Shown here in pieces: positions 6,603 through 15,229 of a DNA stretch of 32,792 bases. The stretch lies in contig CASGED010000139.1 of the NCBI GenBank assembly GCA_949300425.1, positions 1 to 32,792 of the forward strand, read 5' to 3'. The stretch's first letter is position 1, and every line of letters begins with the position of its first letter. The notes under the pieces are model-generated. The model was not told the DNA's origin. It saw nothing but the letters and a program-made list of their open reading frames with translations, and ran no database searches. Origin of the DNA: an uncultured Bacteroides sp. (GTDB taxonomy: Bacteria > Bacteroidota > Bacteroidia > Bacteroidales > Bacteroidaceae). A program made the position numbers and the translations under genes.

Positions 6603-8504
6603 TTATAAGTTTTTGTCTTTCTCTATTACGGTTATCACATCGTTGTTTGTCTTGACGATTCGTTCCAGATCCTTGTACAGGCGCAAGCGGAAAATCCAGA
6701 TGCGGAAGTACAGGAACAGCCCGATGGGGAATACAATGCCGCATGCCAGGTTCAGCCAATACGTGCGGAAAGGACGGGTGTGCGCCCGGGTCGGAATAAT
6801 GGGGTAGTTGTTCAGCACATTAAGCAGAGTTGCCGAACGGGAGTTGGACATCTCTTCTACCAGTGCTTCCAGCCGGTAGTGTATGTGCTCCACTTCTTCG
6901 TCTTGCGCGTCCTTCATCCATAGCCTGAAGTAGTTGGGGGCACGCTTCAAGTTGCGCTCTTGCATGTAGCGCAGGCAATGTTCGCTGAGTTGCCGCAGGT
7001 CGCCGGGCAGGCGTGCGTAGTCGGGGTCGTTGATGATGACTTCCTTACGGGACAGGTGGCGCACGCTGCGTATGCCTATTATCTTTTTAATCCAATGCAG
7101 ATAGGCGTCGGCGTTGAGCACCACTGAGTCGTTGTTGGACTTGTAAGTGAGGAACGCTCCGAGCGGAGCCAGCACAGCCGTACTGGTCCACATGCCCATC
7201 CAGACAATCCACTTACCGTCACGGGCCATTTTGTAACCTGTATTATTAATAATGTAGTAGACGATGAATATCATTACGGAGACTACTACCGGCATGCCCA
7301 AACCACCTTTGCGGATGATGCCTCCCAAGGGAGCGCCGATGAAGAAAAAGATGAGGCAGGCCAGCGAGAGAGTCAGCTTTTCGTGCCAGGCGGTCATGTG
7401 GCGGCGCATGTTGTTGTCGGTTTGAGTGATGTTGAAACTCTTGAAGTTCCAATCGCTTGCCGAACTTTCAGCCCTGCTTACGGCCGACTTGATGATTTTC
7501 TCCTTCACGGAGAGCGTTTGCACACTATATAGGCTGTCCACATTGTAATAGGCCCGGTTGGCTTCTTCGATGCGGGCGGTATCTCTTTTGGAAAGCGAGG
7601 ATACTACAGAATAAGCGCCAGACATGGCTTCGGTGAAGTAGGTACGCCCGATACTGTCGTTGCGCACCGCCATGGAGTCAATGTCCGCCTGCAAGGTAGC
7701 CATATCCTTGCTATTGGACTGACCGCTCATGATACCTTCGTCCGCCATATTGAAATCGGAGTCGAATTCAATGATGGCATGCTTCTCCCGGAAAGTCTCA
7801 CGCCGGTAGGGCACGTTGCGCTGATTCATGTTTTGCGATTTCAGGTTTTCAAACTGCTCCCCGCTGTACAGGTGCAGGTAGAGGTGTTGCTTGTCGGCCG
7901 TCATTTCCAGCCGTCCGGAATCTGCCTTGATGATTTGCGCATTCTCGAATCCCTTTTCAAAGTTATATATCAGCACGTCATACAGCATGCCCGTATCGCG
8001 GTCTTTGTGTTTAACGTACAGGTTGTAGCCGTCTATCTCGTCGTAGAACACGCCTTCGGGGATATCCAGCTCGGGCGACTTTTGCCGCATGGATATCAGC
8101 AGCGTCCAAAGTTTCGTCTGCGCCTTGGGGCCGATGACATTCTGAAAGTAGAAGGAGACACAACAGATAAGACACGTGAAAACTATTAGCGGACGCATAA
8201 TCTTTATTAAAGAGATGCCGGCGGCCTTCATGGCCAGCAACTCGAAGCGTTCGCCAAAGTTTCCGAATGTAATCAGCGCCGCCAACAGAACCGCCAAAGG
8301 CAACGACACCGGCACTAACGTCAACGCCGAATAGAAGAAGAATTGGGCGAGCACACTCATCTCCAGCCCTTTGCCCACCATCTCATCTACGTATTTCCAT
8401 AAGAATTGCATCATAAAGATGAACAGGCAGATGAAGAAAGTCCCGGCAAAAAGCCAGCAATAACTTTTCAAGATGAATCTATCTAATTTTTTTATGCGCA
8501 GCAT
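6603..8504 (-). CDS. LptF/LptG-family (YjgP/YjgQ) permease
   Basis: 633 residues from ATG 8504. An N-terminal pair of membrane segments (about residues 13-35 and 55-85) is followed by the family stretch FGNFGERFELLAMKAAGISL. A large soluble beta-rich part follows, then a second membrane block with GAPLGGIIRKGGLG, a further soluble segment and a last hydrophobic helix near residues 580-605. LptF and LptG form the membrane part of the ABC machine that extracts lipopolysaccharide from the inner membrane for transport to the outer membrane; which one this is cannot be decided. It is nearly twice the length of the E. coli proteins, as I recall for Bacteroides homologues. The frame opens further to a GTG at 8531, but that codon lies inside the predicted -7 box, so 8504 is preferred. 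First gene of the operon with ribBA and the aminotransferase. Confidence 0.88.
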   Translation of the reverse strand: MLRIKKLDRFILKSYCWLFAGTFFICLFIFMMQFLWKYVDEMVGKGLEMSVLAQFFFYSALTLVPVSLPLAVLLAALITFGNFGERFELLAMKAAGISLIKIMRPLIVFTCLICCVSFYFQNVIGPKAQTKLWTLLISMRQKSPELDIPEGVFYDEIDGYNLYVKHKDRDTGMLYDVLIYNFEKGFENAQIIKADSGRLEMTADKQHLYLHLYSGEQFENLKSQNMNQRNVPYRRETFREKHAIIEFDSDFNMADEGIMSGQSNSKDMATLQADIDSMAVRNDSIGRTYFTEAMSGAYSVVSSLSKRDTARIEEANRAYYNVDSLYSVQTLSVKEKIIKSAVSRAESSASDWNFKSFNITQTDNNMRRHMTAWHEKLTLSLACLIFFFIGAPLGGIIRKGGLGMPVVVSVMIFIVYYIINNTGYKMARDGKWIVWMGMWTSTAVLAPLGAFLTYKSNNDSVVLNADAYLHWIKKIIGIRSVRHLSRKEVIINDPDYARLPGDLRQLSEHCLRYMQERNLKRAPNYFRLWMKDAQDEEVEHIHYRLEALVEEMSNSRSATLLNVLNNYPIIPTRAHTRPFRTYWLNLACGIVFPIGLFLYFRIWIFRLRLYKDLERIVKTNNDVITVIEKDKNL

Positions 8505-8530
8505 TTTACTCGTTTCATGCAATGAGAGCA

Positions 8531-8538
8531 CAAAAGTA
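8531..8538 (-). promoter_or_regulatory. -7 box of the permease-ribBA-aminotransferase operon
   Basis: TACTTTTG on the minus strand is an exact TAnnTTTG match. Transcription would begin near 8524, about 20 bases before the ATG at 8504. The -33 region is only T-rich. The box decides the permease start, since a start at 8531 could not be in the transcript. Confidence 0.5.
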
Positions 8539-8580
8539 GTACAAAAAAAGAAGTGCGTAAAATTTTTAATTGAAAGTTAA

Positions 8581-8967
8581 CTAAAATCCGCATTTCCTAC
8601 GTAAAGTTTCCACTTCCGAGTTCCATAATTCGCAGGAATCATCCACCTCGTCCGCATCAGCGAAGTCGGTTATTTCCAAAGTGAAATCATTGGTCAGTTC
8701 GCTATTTGTCATTCTTATCTCGAAATATTCGCGGTCGTTATCGCCATCCAGCCAACGGAATCGGATAAACGAATAAACCCGCATGGCAATGATGGAAGCA
8801 CTCCTCGATTCCGTTTTTCCCCAATAGAAGGTAACGGTCTTGTTGTCAGACTGCACCCTGTCCGCAAACCAGTCTTCCAGTCCACTCGGAGTACTGATGG
8901 CATTCCAAAGAAGCGTTTTCGACGTAGCGTTCAACGAATATTGTAAATGAATTTTTTGTCTTTCCAT
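8581..8967 (-). CDS. START-like (SRPBCC fold) domain protein
   Basis: 128 residues, acidic. The sequence has the pattern of AHSA1/SRPBCC proteins: an N-terminal beta strand with MERQKIHLQYSLN, then a helix with LLWNAISTPSGLEDWFADRV, beta strands with VTFYWG and FIRFRWLDGD, FTLEITDFAD, and a C-terminal helix with LWNSEVETLRRKCGF. This corresponds to the START-like family conserved as a single gene in Bacteroidetes. The fold binds a hydrophobic ligand; the ligand and role are not known. It has its own candidate promoter and is separated from the permease by the permease promoter. Confidence 0.8.
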   Translation of the reverse strand: MERQKIHLQYSLNATSKTLLWNAISTPSGLEDWFADRVQSDNKTVTFYWGKTESRSASIIAMRVYSFIRFRWLDGDNDREYFEIRMTNSELTNDFTLEITDFADADEVDDSCELWNSEVETLRRKCGF

Positions 8968-8989
8968 AGTCTTTCTACTCTAACGGCCG

Positions 8990-9022
8990 CCAAGATAGAC
9001 ACTTTATTTCTAATAACAAAAA
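8990..9022 (-). promoter_or_regulatory. Candidate promoter of the START-like gene
   Basis: On the minus strand TTTTTG (9017-9022), a 19-base spacer, and TATCTTGG (8990-8997), which differs from TAnnTTTG at one position. The start codon is at 8967. Confidence 0.5.
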
Positions 9023-9176
9023 GCATCGGCATATTTTTAACGAAAAAGATGCGTAGCCTTACCTATGAGAAAGCGAAACTTTGTCCAAAGCACCGCGGTG
9101 TTTTGCCCGAAGCTATGCGATACTTTGCCAACGGAGGAAGAAAGGAAAAGAAAAATGAAAAGAAAAATGCGTTTTC

Positions 9177-9208
9177 TTTTGGTAATTCAAATAAAAGCCG
9201 TATCTTTG
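9177..9208 (+). promoter_or_regulatory. Promoter of tRNA-Met
   Basis: TTTTG (9177-9181), exactly 19 bases, then TATCTTTG (9201-9208): a perfect match to the Bacteroides housekeeping promoter, 21 bases before the mature tRNA begins at 9230. Confidence 0.8.
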
Positions 9209-9229
9209 CACCCGCAATCGAGAAACGAT

Positions 9230-9303
9230 GGCGGGATAGCTCAGCTGGTTAGAGCGCATGATTCATAATCATGAGGTCCCCGGTTCAATCCCGGGTCCCG
9301 CTA
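9230..9303 (+). tRNA. tRNA-Met (anticodon CAT)
   Basis: A full cloverleaf can be drawn. Acceptor GGCGGGA pairs with TCCCGCT (one G-T at the end), D stem GCTC/GAGC, anticodon stem CATGA/TCATG with loop TTCATAA, and T stem CCCGG/CCGGG with loop TTCAATC. The discriminator is A and no CCA is encoded. The paired first acceptor base and the lack of three G-C pairs in the anticodon stem exclude the initiator form. A CAT anticodon could also belong to the tRNA-Ile whose C34 is modified to lysidine; the stem resembles elongator tRNA-Met, so Met is preferred. Confidence 0.93.
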
Positions 9304-9316
9304 CTACTAAAGACGT

Positions 9317-9357
9317 AAGACTGTTGAGTGGCTTCCACACTTGGCGGTCTTTTTTTA
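9317..9357 (+). terminator. Terminator of the tRNA
   Basis: A hairpin of about 13 pairs (left arm from AGAC at 9318, right arm ending GTCT at 9350, some G-T pairs) is followed by a run of seven T (9350-9356). It also lies just past the 3' end of the convergent VOC gene and could act in both directions. Confidence 0.75.
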
Positions 9358-9361
9358 TAAA

Positions 9362-9763
9362 TCACTTTTCCACCAACTCTATGTACCCGATTTCGGATTT
9401 ATAGAAATAGCAGATTCGTCTCCCTCCCAACACTTCGACGGAGGCGGGAGTAAACAAAGCCTCATAACCCAATGCGATGAGTTCAGAGCAGTCTTTGTCA
9501 AAGTCTTCCGATTCAAGCCCTAAATGATAAGGCATGACATCGTGGGCGCGCAACAATTTCGCCTCCAACGAATCTTCTTGCAATTGATGTACTAATTCGA
9601 TAGTTGCGCTACCGACCTTCGTCAGATAGCAAAGTTCTACTTGCAGCCCTTTGTCATAAAGGATTCCGTCCGCTTGATAACCCAATGCGACAAATTGCTC
9701 TGCCGTTGTTTTTATATCGGCTACCACATAACCGATATGATGTAAGGTACAGTTCTTTATCAT
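9362..9763 (-). CDS. VOC-superfamily (glyoxalase/bleomycin-resistance fold) protein
   Basis: 133 residues with two beta-alpha-beta-beta-beta modules. The first opens with LHHIGYVVADI (His9 a likely metal ligand), the second centres on MPYHLGLESED, and the C-terminus ends with YFYKSEIGYIELVEK, which supplies the usual Glu ligand. This resembles methylmalonyl-CoA epimerase/glyoxalase-like members. The substrate cannot be assigned. It starts 12 bases after the nitroreductase stop, so they are co-transcribed. Confidence 0.8.
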   Translation of the reverse strand: MIKNCTLHHIGYVVADIKTTAEQFVALGYQADGILYDKGLQVELCYLTKVGSATIELVHQLQEDSLEAKLLRAHDVMPYHLGLESEDFDKDCSELIALGYEALFTPASVEVLGGRRICYFYKSEIGYIELVEK

Positions 9764-9775
9764 GTATTTACATAT

Positions 9776-10318
9776 TTAGAATTTGTCATTATGAATTTTC
9801 CCTTCATTCCACTTATTCTTAGGCAAGGAGGACGCTACGGGATGACCCACTAAAATAAGATTTAAGGGTACTATATAATCCGGGATGGAAAGTAACGCGC
9901 GTAGTTTCCCGAACCGGCTTTCCAATGGATAAACACCTGTCCACACGGCTCCCAGCCCTATGGCATGAGCCGCCAACAACAGGTTTTCGGAAGCGGCCGA
10001 ACAATCCTGCACCCAATAAAGAGTATTATCCTCTTTATCAATATGGTTAATCCGTTCATACAGAGAAATGTCGCCACACACTACGATGCCGGTGCATCCC
10101 TTGTTTATCATCTTAGCATAAGGCAAAGCGGCTTTTAATTGCCGCTTCAGGCCTTCGTCTTTAATCACAATAAAGTGCCACGGTTGCAGATTCATGGAAC
10201 TGGGCGCAGCCATAGCCGCCTGCAACAATAAACGAATGTCTTCATCGCTTACAGGCTCTTCCGTAAAATTGCGGATGGTGACGCGGGTCAGGATGTTGGT
10301 GATGGTTTCATTAAGCAT
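9776..10318 (-). CDS. Nitroreductase-family protein
   Basis: 180 residues from ATG 10318. FMN-binding hallmarks of the nitroreductase family are present: RVTIRNF near the N-terminus, MAAPSSMNLQPWHFIVI, and the C-terminal LLLAAHAIGLGAVWTGVYP. The enzyme should be a homodimeric NAD(P)H-dependent FMN oxidoreductase in the cytoplasm with an unknown electron acceptor. The frame extends 10 codons further to a TTG at 10348 that overlaps the stop of the gene upstream; the family-like start (MLNETITNILTRVTIRNF) supports 10318. It sits between the broken TPR gene and the VOC gene. Confidence 0.87.
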   Translation of the reverse strand: MLNETITNILTRVTIRNFTEEPVSDEDIRLLLQAAMAAPSSMNLQPWHFIVIKDEGLKRQLKAALPYAKMINKGCTGIVVCGDISLYERINHIDKEDNTLYWVQDCSAASENLLLAAHAIGLGAVWTGVYPLESRFGKLRALLSIPDYIVPLNLILVGHPVASSLPKNKWNEGKIHNDKF

Positions 10319-10344
10319 TATAAAAGCATTTTTAATTTGTACGG

Positions 10345-11616
10345 TCAAATGGAATGAATGGTGCTGTTCACCTTCCGTATATGTCCTATATATATAATGG
10401 CCAAGGCAAGAATGAGTGAAAAACCGACCATATAAATGTTCCGCTTTTGTATGGAGGTGGCCTGTTGCGTTATTTGTTGCGCCTGTTCGTTGGTTTTGTA
10501 AATCTCGGCAAGTTCTAATGCGTCCTCGCTCCTTTCGCGTTTACGGAGCGAATCGGCCAAGGCAAGCATGGTGGCCTGCACGCGCGAAGCCGACCGCCAT
10601 TTCCCCTTCCCGCAATAGGCTTCATACTCCATGCGAAGATGCGGATCGATATAATCCCAATTGACAGTATCGGTGGTCTCCTGCAGAAACCGCTTTTGCC
10701 GATGCAGGTAATAAAGGGCTTCATCATAACGCTTTGCCGGAAGTAAACAAATGGCGCGAAAGTTCTCACCCTCGGGCGTAAGAGAAAAAGGATTGGACAC
10801 CACGCTTTGATACAAACTGTCGCCCTTCGCCTTATTGCCAACAGCATACGCCATAAGACTATAGCACGCGTCCATCTCACACCGGCGTCTGTCCACGACT
10901 CCGTCCGGGGTGTCGGCAGCCTTTCGCAACTCGTTCAGGGCCTCAGCAAGAAGCGGGTGCATGGCATCGGCGTCAGCGTAACGTTTTTCGTCGATTAGCA
11001 AAGACAGTTTCATGCCTAAAGCGTAAAACAAGTCATCCCAGGTTTGGTAGCAAGGATTCTTGCGAGCTTCTTTCTCCAAGATGCCAATGGCCATATCTAT
11101 GTGCCTGAACGCTTCGTCAAGTTGCTCCATCTCAAACAGATTCATGCTCCAAGTGACATGCAGATTCGCTTCCTGGTTGATATTCCCCACTTGCTGTGCC
11201 AGTTCCAACCCTTCGGCGCAATAATTCACGCTGGAAGCATAGTCTCCGGTGTTGTGACATCCGTCCGCCAATAACGATAACAGCGACATCAACATTTGCG
11301 GATTGTGGCGTGCCTCAGGATCGGCATAAGCCTTGCGCGCATATAGCAGAGCCGTTTTATAATGTGATTAGCCATTATAATAAACCGCTCCACGCAGATA
11401 GTTTGACTCGAAAGAATTGAAGATTTTCAAGTTTTCCGCTGTGTCAAGCAAAGCAAGAGCCTCTCCCGGTCGGGTAATGGCCAAGTCCAATATATAGTCA
11501 GTCGTGTACAGGCTGTCCCTTCCGCTCAAGTCTCTGCTACCGCCTCCAAAGTTGCAGCTACAAAGCAGAAGGAACGTTGACGCAATAAGGCAATATGTTT
11601 GAATGAAATGTTTCAT
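10345..11616 (-). pseudogene. TPR-repeat lipoprotein/regulator-like gene with an in-frame stop
   Basis: A single reading frame of 423 codons runs from ATG 11616 to TGA 10345, broken only by TAA at 11368-11370 (codon 83). The translation matches across it (VYYNG, stop, SHYKTALLYARKAYAD), so this looks like a nonsense change. The protein has a lipobox-like N-terminus (LLLCSC), tetratricopeptide-type helices through the middle and one membrane segment near the end (IYMVGFSLILALAIIYIGHI). The ending 12 residues later is early: Bacteroides relatives of this design usually continue after the membrane helix with a DNA-binding or kinase-like domain, so the 3' part may also be lost. The downstream piece could restart at ATG 11295. 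It lies 38 bases after ftsZ. Confidence 0.7.
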
Positions 11617-11654
11617 GCTATTTTATTCTGGTTCCCGATAATATGGAACAAGGG

Positions 11655-12956
11655 CTACGTGAAACTGATAATTCCGTCCTCGCCGTCTTTGGTCTCATCG
11701 CCCGTGTACGCCTGGCGATCCCGCTCCGCCCGGTCACGTATGGCGTTCAGCGTAGCCTTGTCACGCAGGTAAGTCGGCGAGTTTTCCATCATGGACACGA
11801 CATCGGCATGATCGAGATCGGCGGAACTGAAGAGATAAAGGTGACGCCGACGGGTACGGTGCGCGCGCCCATTGGCATCGGGACCATAATAGCGCTCACG
11901 ACGCAGGCGACGACGTTCCTCCTCTTCGGCTTGTTGTTCCATCTCTTCTTCCGTACGGGCGGCCAAACGTTCATCCATTTCCTTCATGTGGATGTCCTGA
12001 ATGCCGAAACCGGTGGCAAGCAACGTGACTTTCACTTTGGATCCCAACGTCTCGTCACGCTCGACACCGTGTTTGGTAGTGATGTCACGGTTGAAGCGAT
12101 TCATGAACTCGGTCACTTCGTCCAGTTCGCTCATAATAAGTTCGCTCTCGGAACTGTAGGAAATGCAAATGACGACTTTCTTGGCATTAAACACGTTGTT
12201 CTCGTTGAGCAAAGGGGAATTCTGGGCATCATCGAAAGCCTTGGTCAGACGCCCTTCGCCTTCGCCGTAGCCGGTACCGATGATGGCCACGCCGCCGTCT
12301 TGAAGCACCATGCGGACATCGTTGAAGTCGAGGTTGATTTTGCCGTGCATGGTGATGATGTCCGAGATGCTCTTAGCGGCCACCAGAGCGACATCGTCGG
12401 CACGGGCATAGCCTTCTTCAAACTTCAGGTCTCCATATATTTTCAGTATATTATCGTTCTTTACCACGATAAGCGCGTCTACATAACGGCTTATTTCCTC
12501 TACGCCATCCAAGGCTTGGTCTATTTTGCGATCTGCCTCCCAACTATAAGGAATGGTCACGATGCCAACCGACAAGATGCCCATTTCCCGCGCGACTTTT
12601 GCCACAACGGGAGCGGCTCCGGTACCGGTACCTCCGCCCATACCGGCTGTAATAAAGACCATGCGGGTACCGTCATCAAGCTTTTCACGTATCTGGTCAA
12701 CGCAGGATTCCGCTTTTCTGCGCCCTTCCTCCGGATCGTTGCCCGCGCCTAAGCCTTCGCCTAACAAGAGTTTGTCACGTACAGGAGAATCGTTGACGGA
12801 TTTCATGTCGGTGTTACATACCATAAAAGAAACACCGTCGATGCCTTCGCGATACATGTGGCTGACGGCATTGCAACCGCCACCGCCTACACCGATGACT
12901 TTGATAATCCGGGGTATGTCTGTGGCGAATTTGAAGTCTTTGATTATTTCGTCCAT
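11655..12956 (-). CDS. ftsZ: Cell-division protein FtsZ
   Basis: 433 residues. GTPase core: GVGGGGCNAV at 22-31, the tubulin signature GGGTGTG at 107-113, and the T7 loop NLDFND at 208-213, whose aspartates act in GTP hydrolysis. Polymers form the Z ring at mid-cell. After the core (about residue 320) there is a charged linker rich in Glu and Arg. PTYLRD at 394-399 resembles the conserved C-terminal peptide that binds FtsA (PAFLRK in E. coli), but here it is followed by 34 more residues instead of ending the protein. Last gene of the dcw run, 57 bases after ftsA. Confidence 0.98.
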   Translation of the reverse strand: MDEIIKDFKFATDIPRIIKVIGVGGGGCNAVSHMYREGIDGVSFMVCNTDMKSVNDSPVRDKLLLGEGLGAGNDPEEGRRKAESCVDQIREKLDDGTRMVFITAGMGGGTGTGAAPVVAKVAREMGILSVGIVTIPYSWEADRKIDQALDGVEEISRYVDALIVVKNDNILKIYGDLKFEEGYARADDVALVAAKSISDIITMHGKINLDFNDVRMVLQDGGVAIIGTGYGEGEGRLTKAFDDAQNSPLLNENNVFNAKKVVICISYSSESELIMSELDEVTEFMNRFNRDITTKHGVERDETLGSKVKVTLLATGFGIQDIHMKEMDERLAARTEEEMEQQAEEEERRRLRRERYYGPDANGRAHRTRRRHLYLFSSADLDHADVVSMMENSPTYLRDKATLNAIRDRAERDRQAYTGDETKDGEDGIISFT

Positions 12957-12963
12957 CTTTCTA

Positions 12964-12984
12964 ATTTACTATTTACAATTTACA
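12964..12984. repeat. 7-base tandem repeat in the ftsZ leader
   Basis: ATTTACT, ATTTACA, ATTTACA lie head to tail, ending 8 bases before the ftsZ start codon (minus-strand units TGTAAAT). Confidence 0.7.
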
Positions 12985-13013
12985 ATCTAATTATTCACTA
13001 TCGGCACATTGAA

Positions 13014-14426
13014 TCAAGACATTTTCTCGTCATTGTCGCCGAAGAGTTCTTCCGTGACGTTGCCCGCCAAGCGCTGGAACCAATTGGGCTTGCCGTCTTT
13101 CTCCTTTTTCTTTTTCTTCTCTTCCTCTTTACGACGTTTTTCTTCTTCTTTACGACGCCGGTCTTCTTCCTCTTTCTTGCGGCGGTTCTCTTCTTCCTGC
13201 GCTTTCAAATCCTCATCGTCACGGAACATGTCAACCGGTTTCCCCGGCTCGATGTGAGGGATTTTCGGCTCTTCCGGCTGGCGACAATCTTCCTTGCCCG
13301 CTAAGAGCAAAGCCAGGAGGGTGTTCCGTGTGCCATCCTGCGGCATTTCCGTCTGATAGCCGCGAACAGTATCTTGCACAAAGCGTGCCGTGCGGATTTT
13401 CCTCTGCTTACTCAGCCGGAGCAGGGCTTCGTCTATGTGGCGCAGATTGGAGGCACCGCCCGTCAGAACGATGCCGGCCAATAGCTTGTCCTCGTAACCT
13501 GAGAGCTTAATTTGATTCCATACGTTGGCTAAGATTTCCTCAGCACGTGCGCCGACGACATCGTTCAGTTCGCTCAACCGAATCGGACGCCCGTCTTCTG
13601 TCATCACCGTGGTGGATGCTTCACCGTCTTCAGTCTCTTCCTGATAGAGGGCGTCGCCGTAGTGCAGTTTCAACCGTTCGGCTTCGTCTTCTTCCAATTG
13701 CAGGCTGGTGATGTCGCGCGTGATGTTGCTTCCTCCCAAAGGCAGGACGCAAAGGTAGCGCAAGAGGTTGTTTTTATACACCATGACAGTAGTGGTGTCC
13801 GCGCCCAAGTCGACAAGTGCGCAGCCTGAGCGCAATTCAGTTTCTGTCAGCACAGCGTGAGCCAAACACAGAGGAGCGGTCAGCAAATCAGCGATTTCCG
13901 TCTTCGCCTGGGAGAAACTCATTTCAAGATTCTTCTTGAGTGACGGGGACGCCACGATATTCAGGAACTTGCCCGTAACAGATGTGCCGGTGACACCTAC
14001 AGGGTCGGCATACAAGTGGTTGTCTATTTCATATTCCTGCGGAACTACCTCCAGGATATCCATGTTGACAATCGGATAGGTCAGGTTCTCATCGTTCATG
14101 CTGTCTATCAGCTCCTGAGAGATGACTTCCGTGTCCGACATCCGGCCTATCTTGTTCACAACCGTGCGCATGGACTGTCCGCCGATGCCTACATACACTT
14201 TAGCAATCGTACACTTCAGCTGTTCTTCCAGCTTGTTGACGATGGATGTCAGTCCTTGAGCGGCTTTCCCTATGTTGTAAACGGTTCCCTTGCGGACAAA
14301 GGAGGCCGAGGGTTCTGTGGCGTAAGCCAATATCTGCATGCTGCCATCACTGTTTCGATGCCCGGCAATGCCGGACAACTTTGACGAGCTCAGCTCAATA
14401 GCGGCTATAAAATCTGTTGTTGCCAT
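13014..14426 (-). CDS. ftsA: Cell-division protein FtsA
   Basis: 470 residues, actin-like ATPase that ties FtsZ to the membrane. Visible parts: phosphate-1 loop region FIAAIELSSSKLSGIAG at the N-terminus, LVDLGADTTTVMVY (phosphate 2), and GIVLTGGASNLRHID (adenosine). After the actin fold comes an unusually long basic/acidic stretch of Arg-Lys-Glu repeats (roughly residues 405-450), then NWFQRLAGNVTEELFG, a likely amphipathic membrane-binding helix. The charged spacer makes it some 50 residues longer than E. coli FtsA. It lies between ftsQ and ftsZ, as usual. Confidence 0.97.
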   Translation of the reverse strand: MATTDFIAAIELSSSKLSGIAGHRNSDGSMQILAYATEPSASFVRKGTVYNIGKAAQGLTSIVNKLEEQLKCTIAKVYVGIGGQSMRTVVNKIGRMSDTEVISQELIDSMNDENLTYPIVNMDILEVVPQEYEIDNHLYADPVGVTGTSVTGKFLNIVASPSLKKNLEMSFSQAKTEIADLLTAPLCLAHAVLTETELRSGCALVDLGADTTTVMVYKNNLLRYLCVLPLGGSNITRDITSLQLEEDEAERLKLHYGDALYQEETEDGEASTTVMTEDGRPIRLSELNDVVGARAEEILANVWNQIKLSGYEDKLLAGIVLTGGASNLRHIDEALLRLSKQRKIRTARFVQDTVRGYQTEMPQDGTRNTLLALLLAGKEDCRQPEEPKIPHIEPGKPVDMFRDDEDLKAQEEENRRKKEEEDRRRKEEEKRRKEEEKKKKKEKDGKPNWFQRLAGNVTEELFGDNDEKMS

Positions 14427-14432
14427 ATTTTT

Positions 14433-14460
14433 ATTTACTATTAACCAATTACAATTTACA
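14433..14460. repeat. 7-base tandem repeat in the ftsA leader
   Basis: Four imperfect 7-base units (ATTTACT, ATTAACC, AATTACA, ATTTACA) end 6 bases before the ftsA start codon. Confidence 0.55.
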
Positions 14461-14479
14461 TATACTTATAATGTGTCTG

Positions 14480-15217
14480 TCAATCTATTCGGGTACAGAT
14501 GATTTGGTTGCTAAACTCTACGTTGATGCGTCCGTATTTGTTCCATCCTACCTTGTTCAGTGCCTTGCGGTAGAACTTCTTAACGCGGCTCAACTTCCGT
14601 TCATAATCTTCCGCTTTTCCCAAATAGATAATATGGTCACCTACACGAGGAACCAGCTCGATGGAACGGTCGGGCAGGACATGTATTTGTTCTATCTGGG
14701 CTTCCCAAAACGGGTCATTCTGTAGGTACATGCCGAACGGGTATAAACCGGAAACGGCAAACGTCTTGTCAATGAAACCTGTGGCCAATGGTACCAAGGC
14801 CGTACATTTGGCATCGGAGGGCATGACAGTTCCCTTATTGTCCAAATAGTAATTCTCGCCCCGACTGTTGATGACGTGCAGGATGGGGATGCGCTGAGTG
14901 ACTTCTACGCATATCTTGTGGCTGGGCGTCTTATAGCACTCCACACGGTCAATAAGTGGCTGGGTGGCTAATGCTTCTTCTAATTCAGCGGTGCGTATCT
15001 CGTCCATATTCTTTCCTACCGGATTGAGTTTCTTCTTCGTAAGGATAGCAGCTATCTCCTTGGTCGTGACAAAACCGGCGTAGGCCGTGTCTTTGATTAC
15101 CAACTCAATATCGGTGCAAGTAGCTCCGGCCGGCTTCCGGTTGAAGGCGGTGATTGCTACCAGCAGATAAGCGGTAATGAGCAGCAGGACGATGGTCAGT
15201 AGAATTTTCTTCAGCAT
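14480..15217 (-). CDS. ftsQ: Cell-division protein FtsQ (POTRA domain)
   Basis: 245 residues. A single membrane helix (about 5-25) is followed by a periplasmic POTRA-like domain (CTDIELVIKDTAYAGFVTTKEI, about 34-100) and a beta domain with VEVTQRIPILHVINSRGENYYLDNKG, the typical FtsQ/DivIB core. The protein links the cytoplasmic division ring with FtsL and FtsI outside. Sequence conservation in this family is low, so position between murC and ftsA supports the call. 12 bases separate it from murC. Confidence 0.9.
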   Translation of the reverse strand: MLKKILLTIVLLLITAYLLVAITAFNRKPAGATCTDIELVIKDTAYAGFVTTKEIAAILTKKKLNPVGKNMDEIRTAELEEALATQPLIDRVECYKTPSHKICVEVTQRIPILHVINSRGENYYLDNKGTVMPSDAKCTALVPLATGFIDKTFAVSGLYPFGMYLQNDPFWEAQIEQIHVLPDRSIELVPRVGDHIIYLGKAEDYERKLSRVKKFYRKALNKVGWNKYGRINVEFSNQIICTRID

Positions 15218-15229
15218 GATGACAACACG

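Noticed and set aside
8505-8531. GTG start nine codons upstream for the LptF/G-family permease
   Set aside because: The codon coincides with the exact -7 box at 8531-8538, so it is not likely to be transcribed.
9230-9303. Initiator tRNA-fMet
   Set aside because: The acceptor end is paired and the anticodon stem lacks the three G-C pairs typical of initiators.
11643-12752. Plus-strand open frame of 369 codons
   Set aside because: It mirrors ftsZ on the other strand; the composition is that of a shadow frame.
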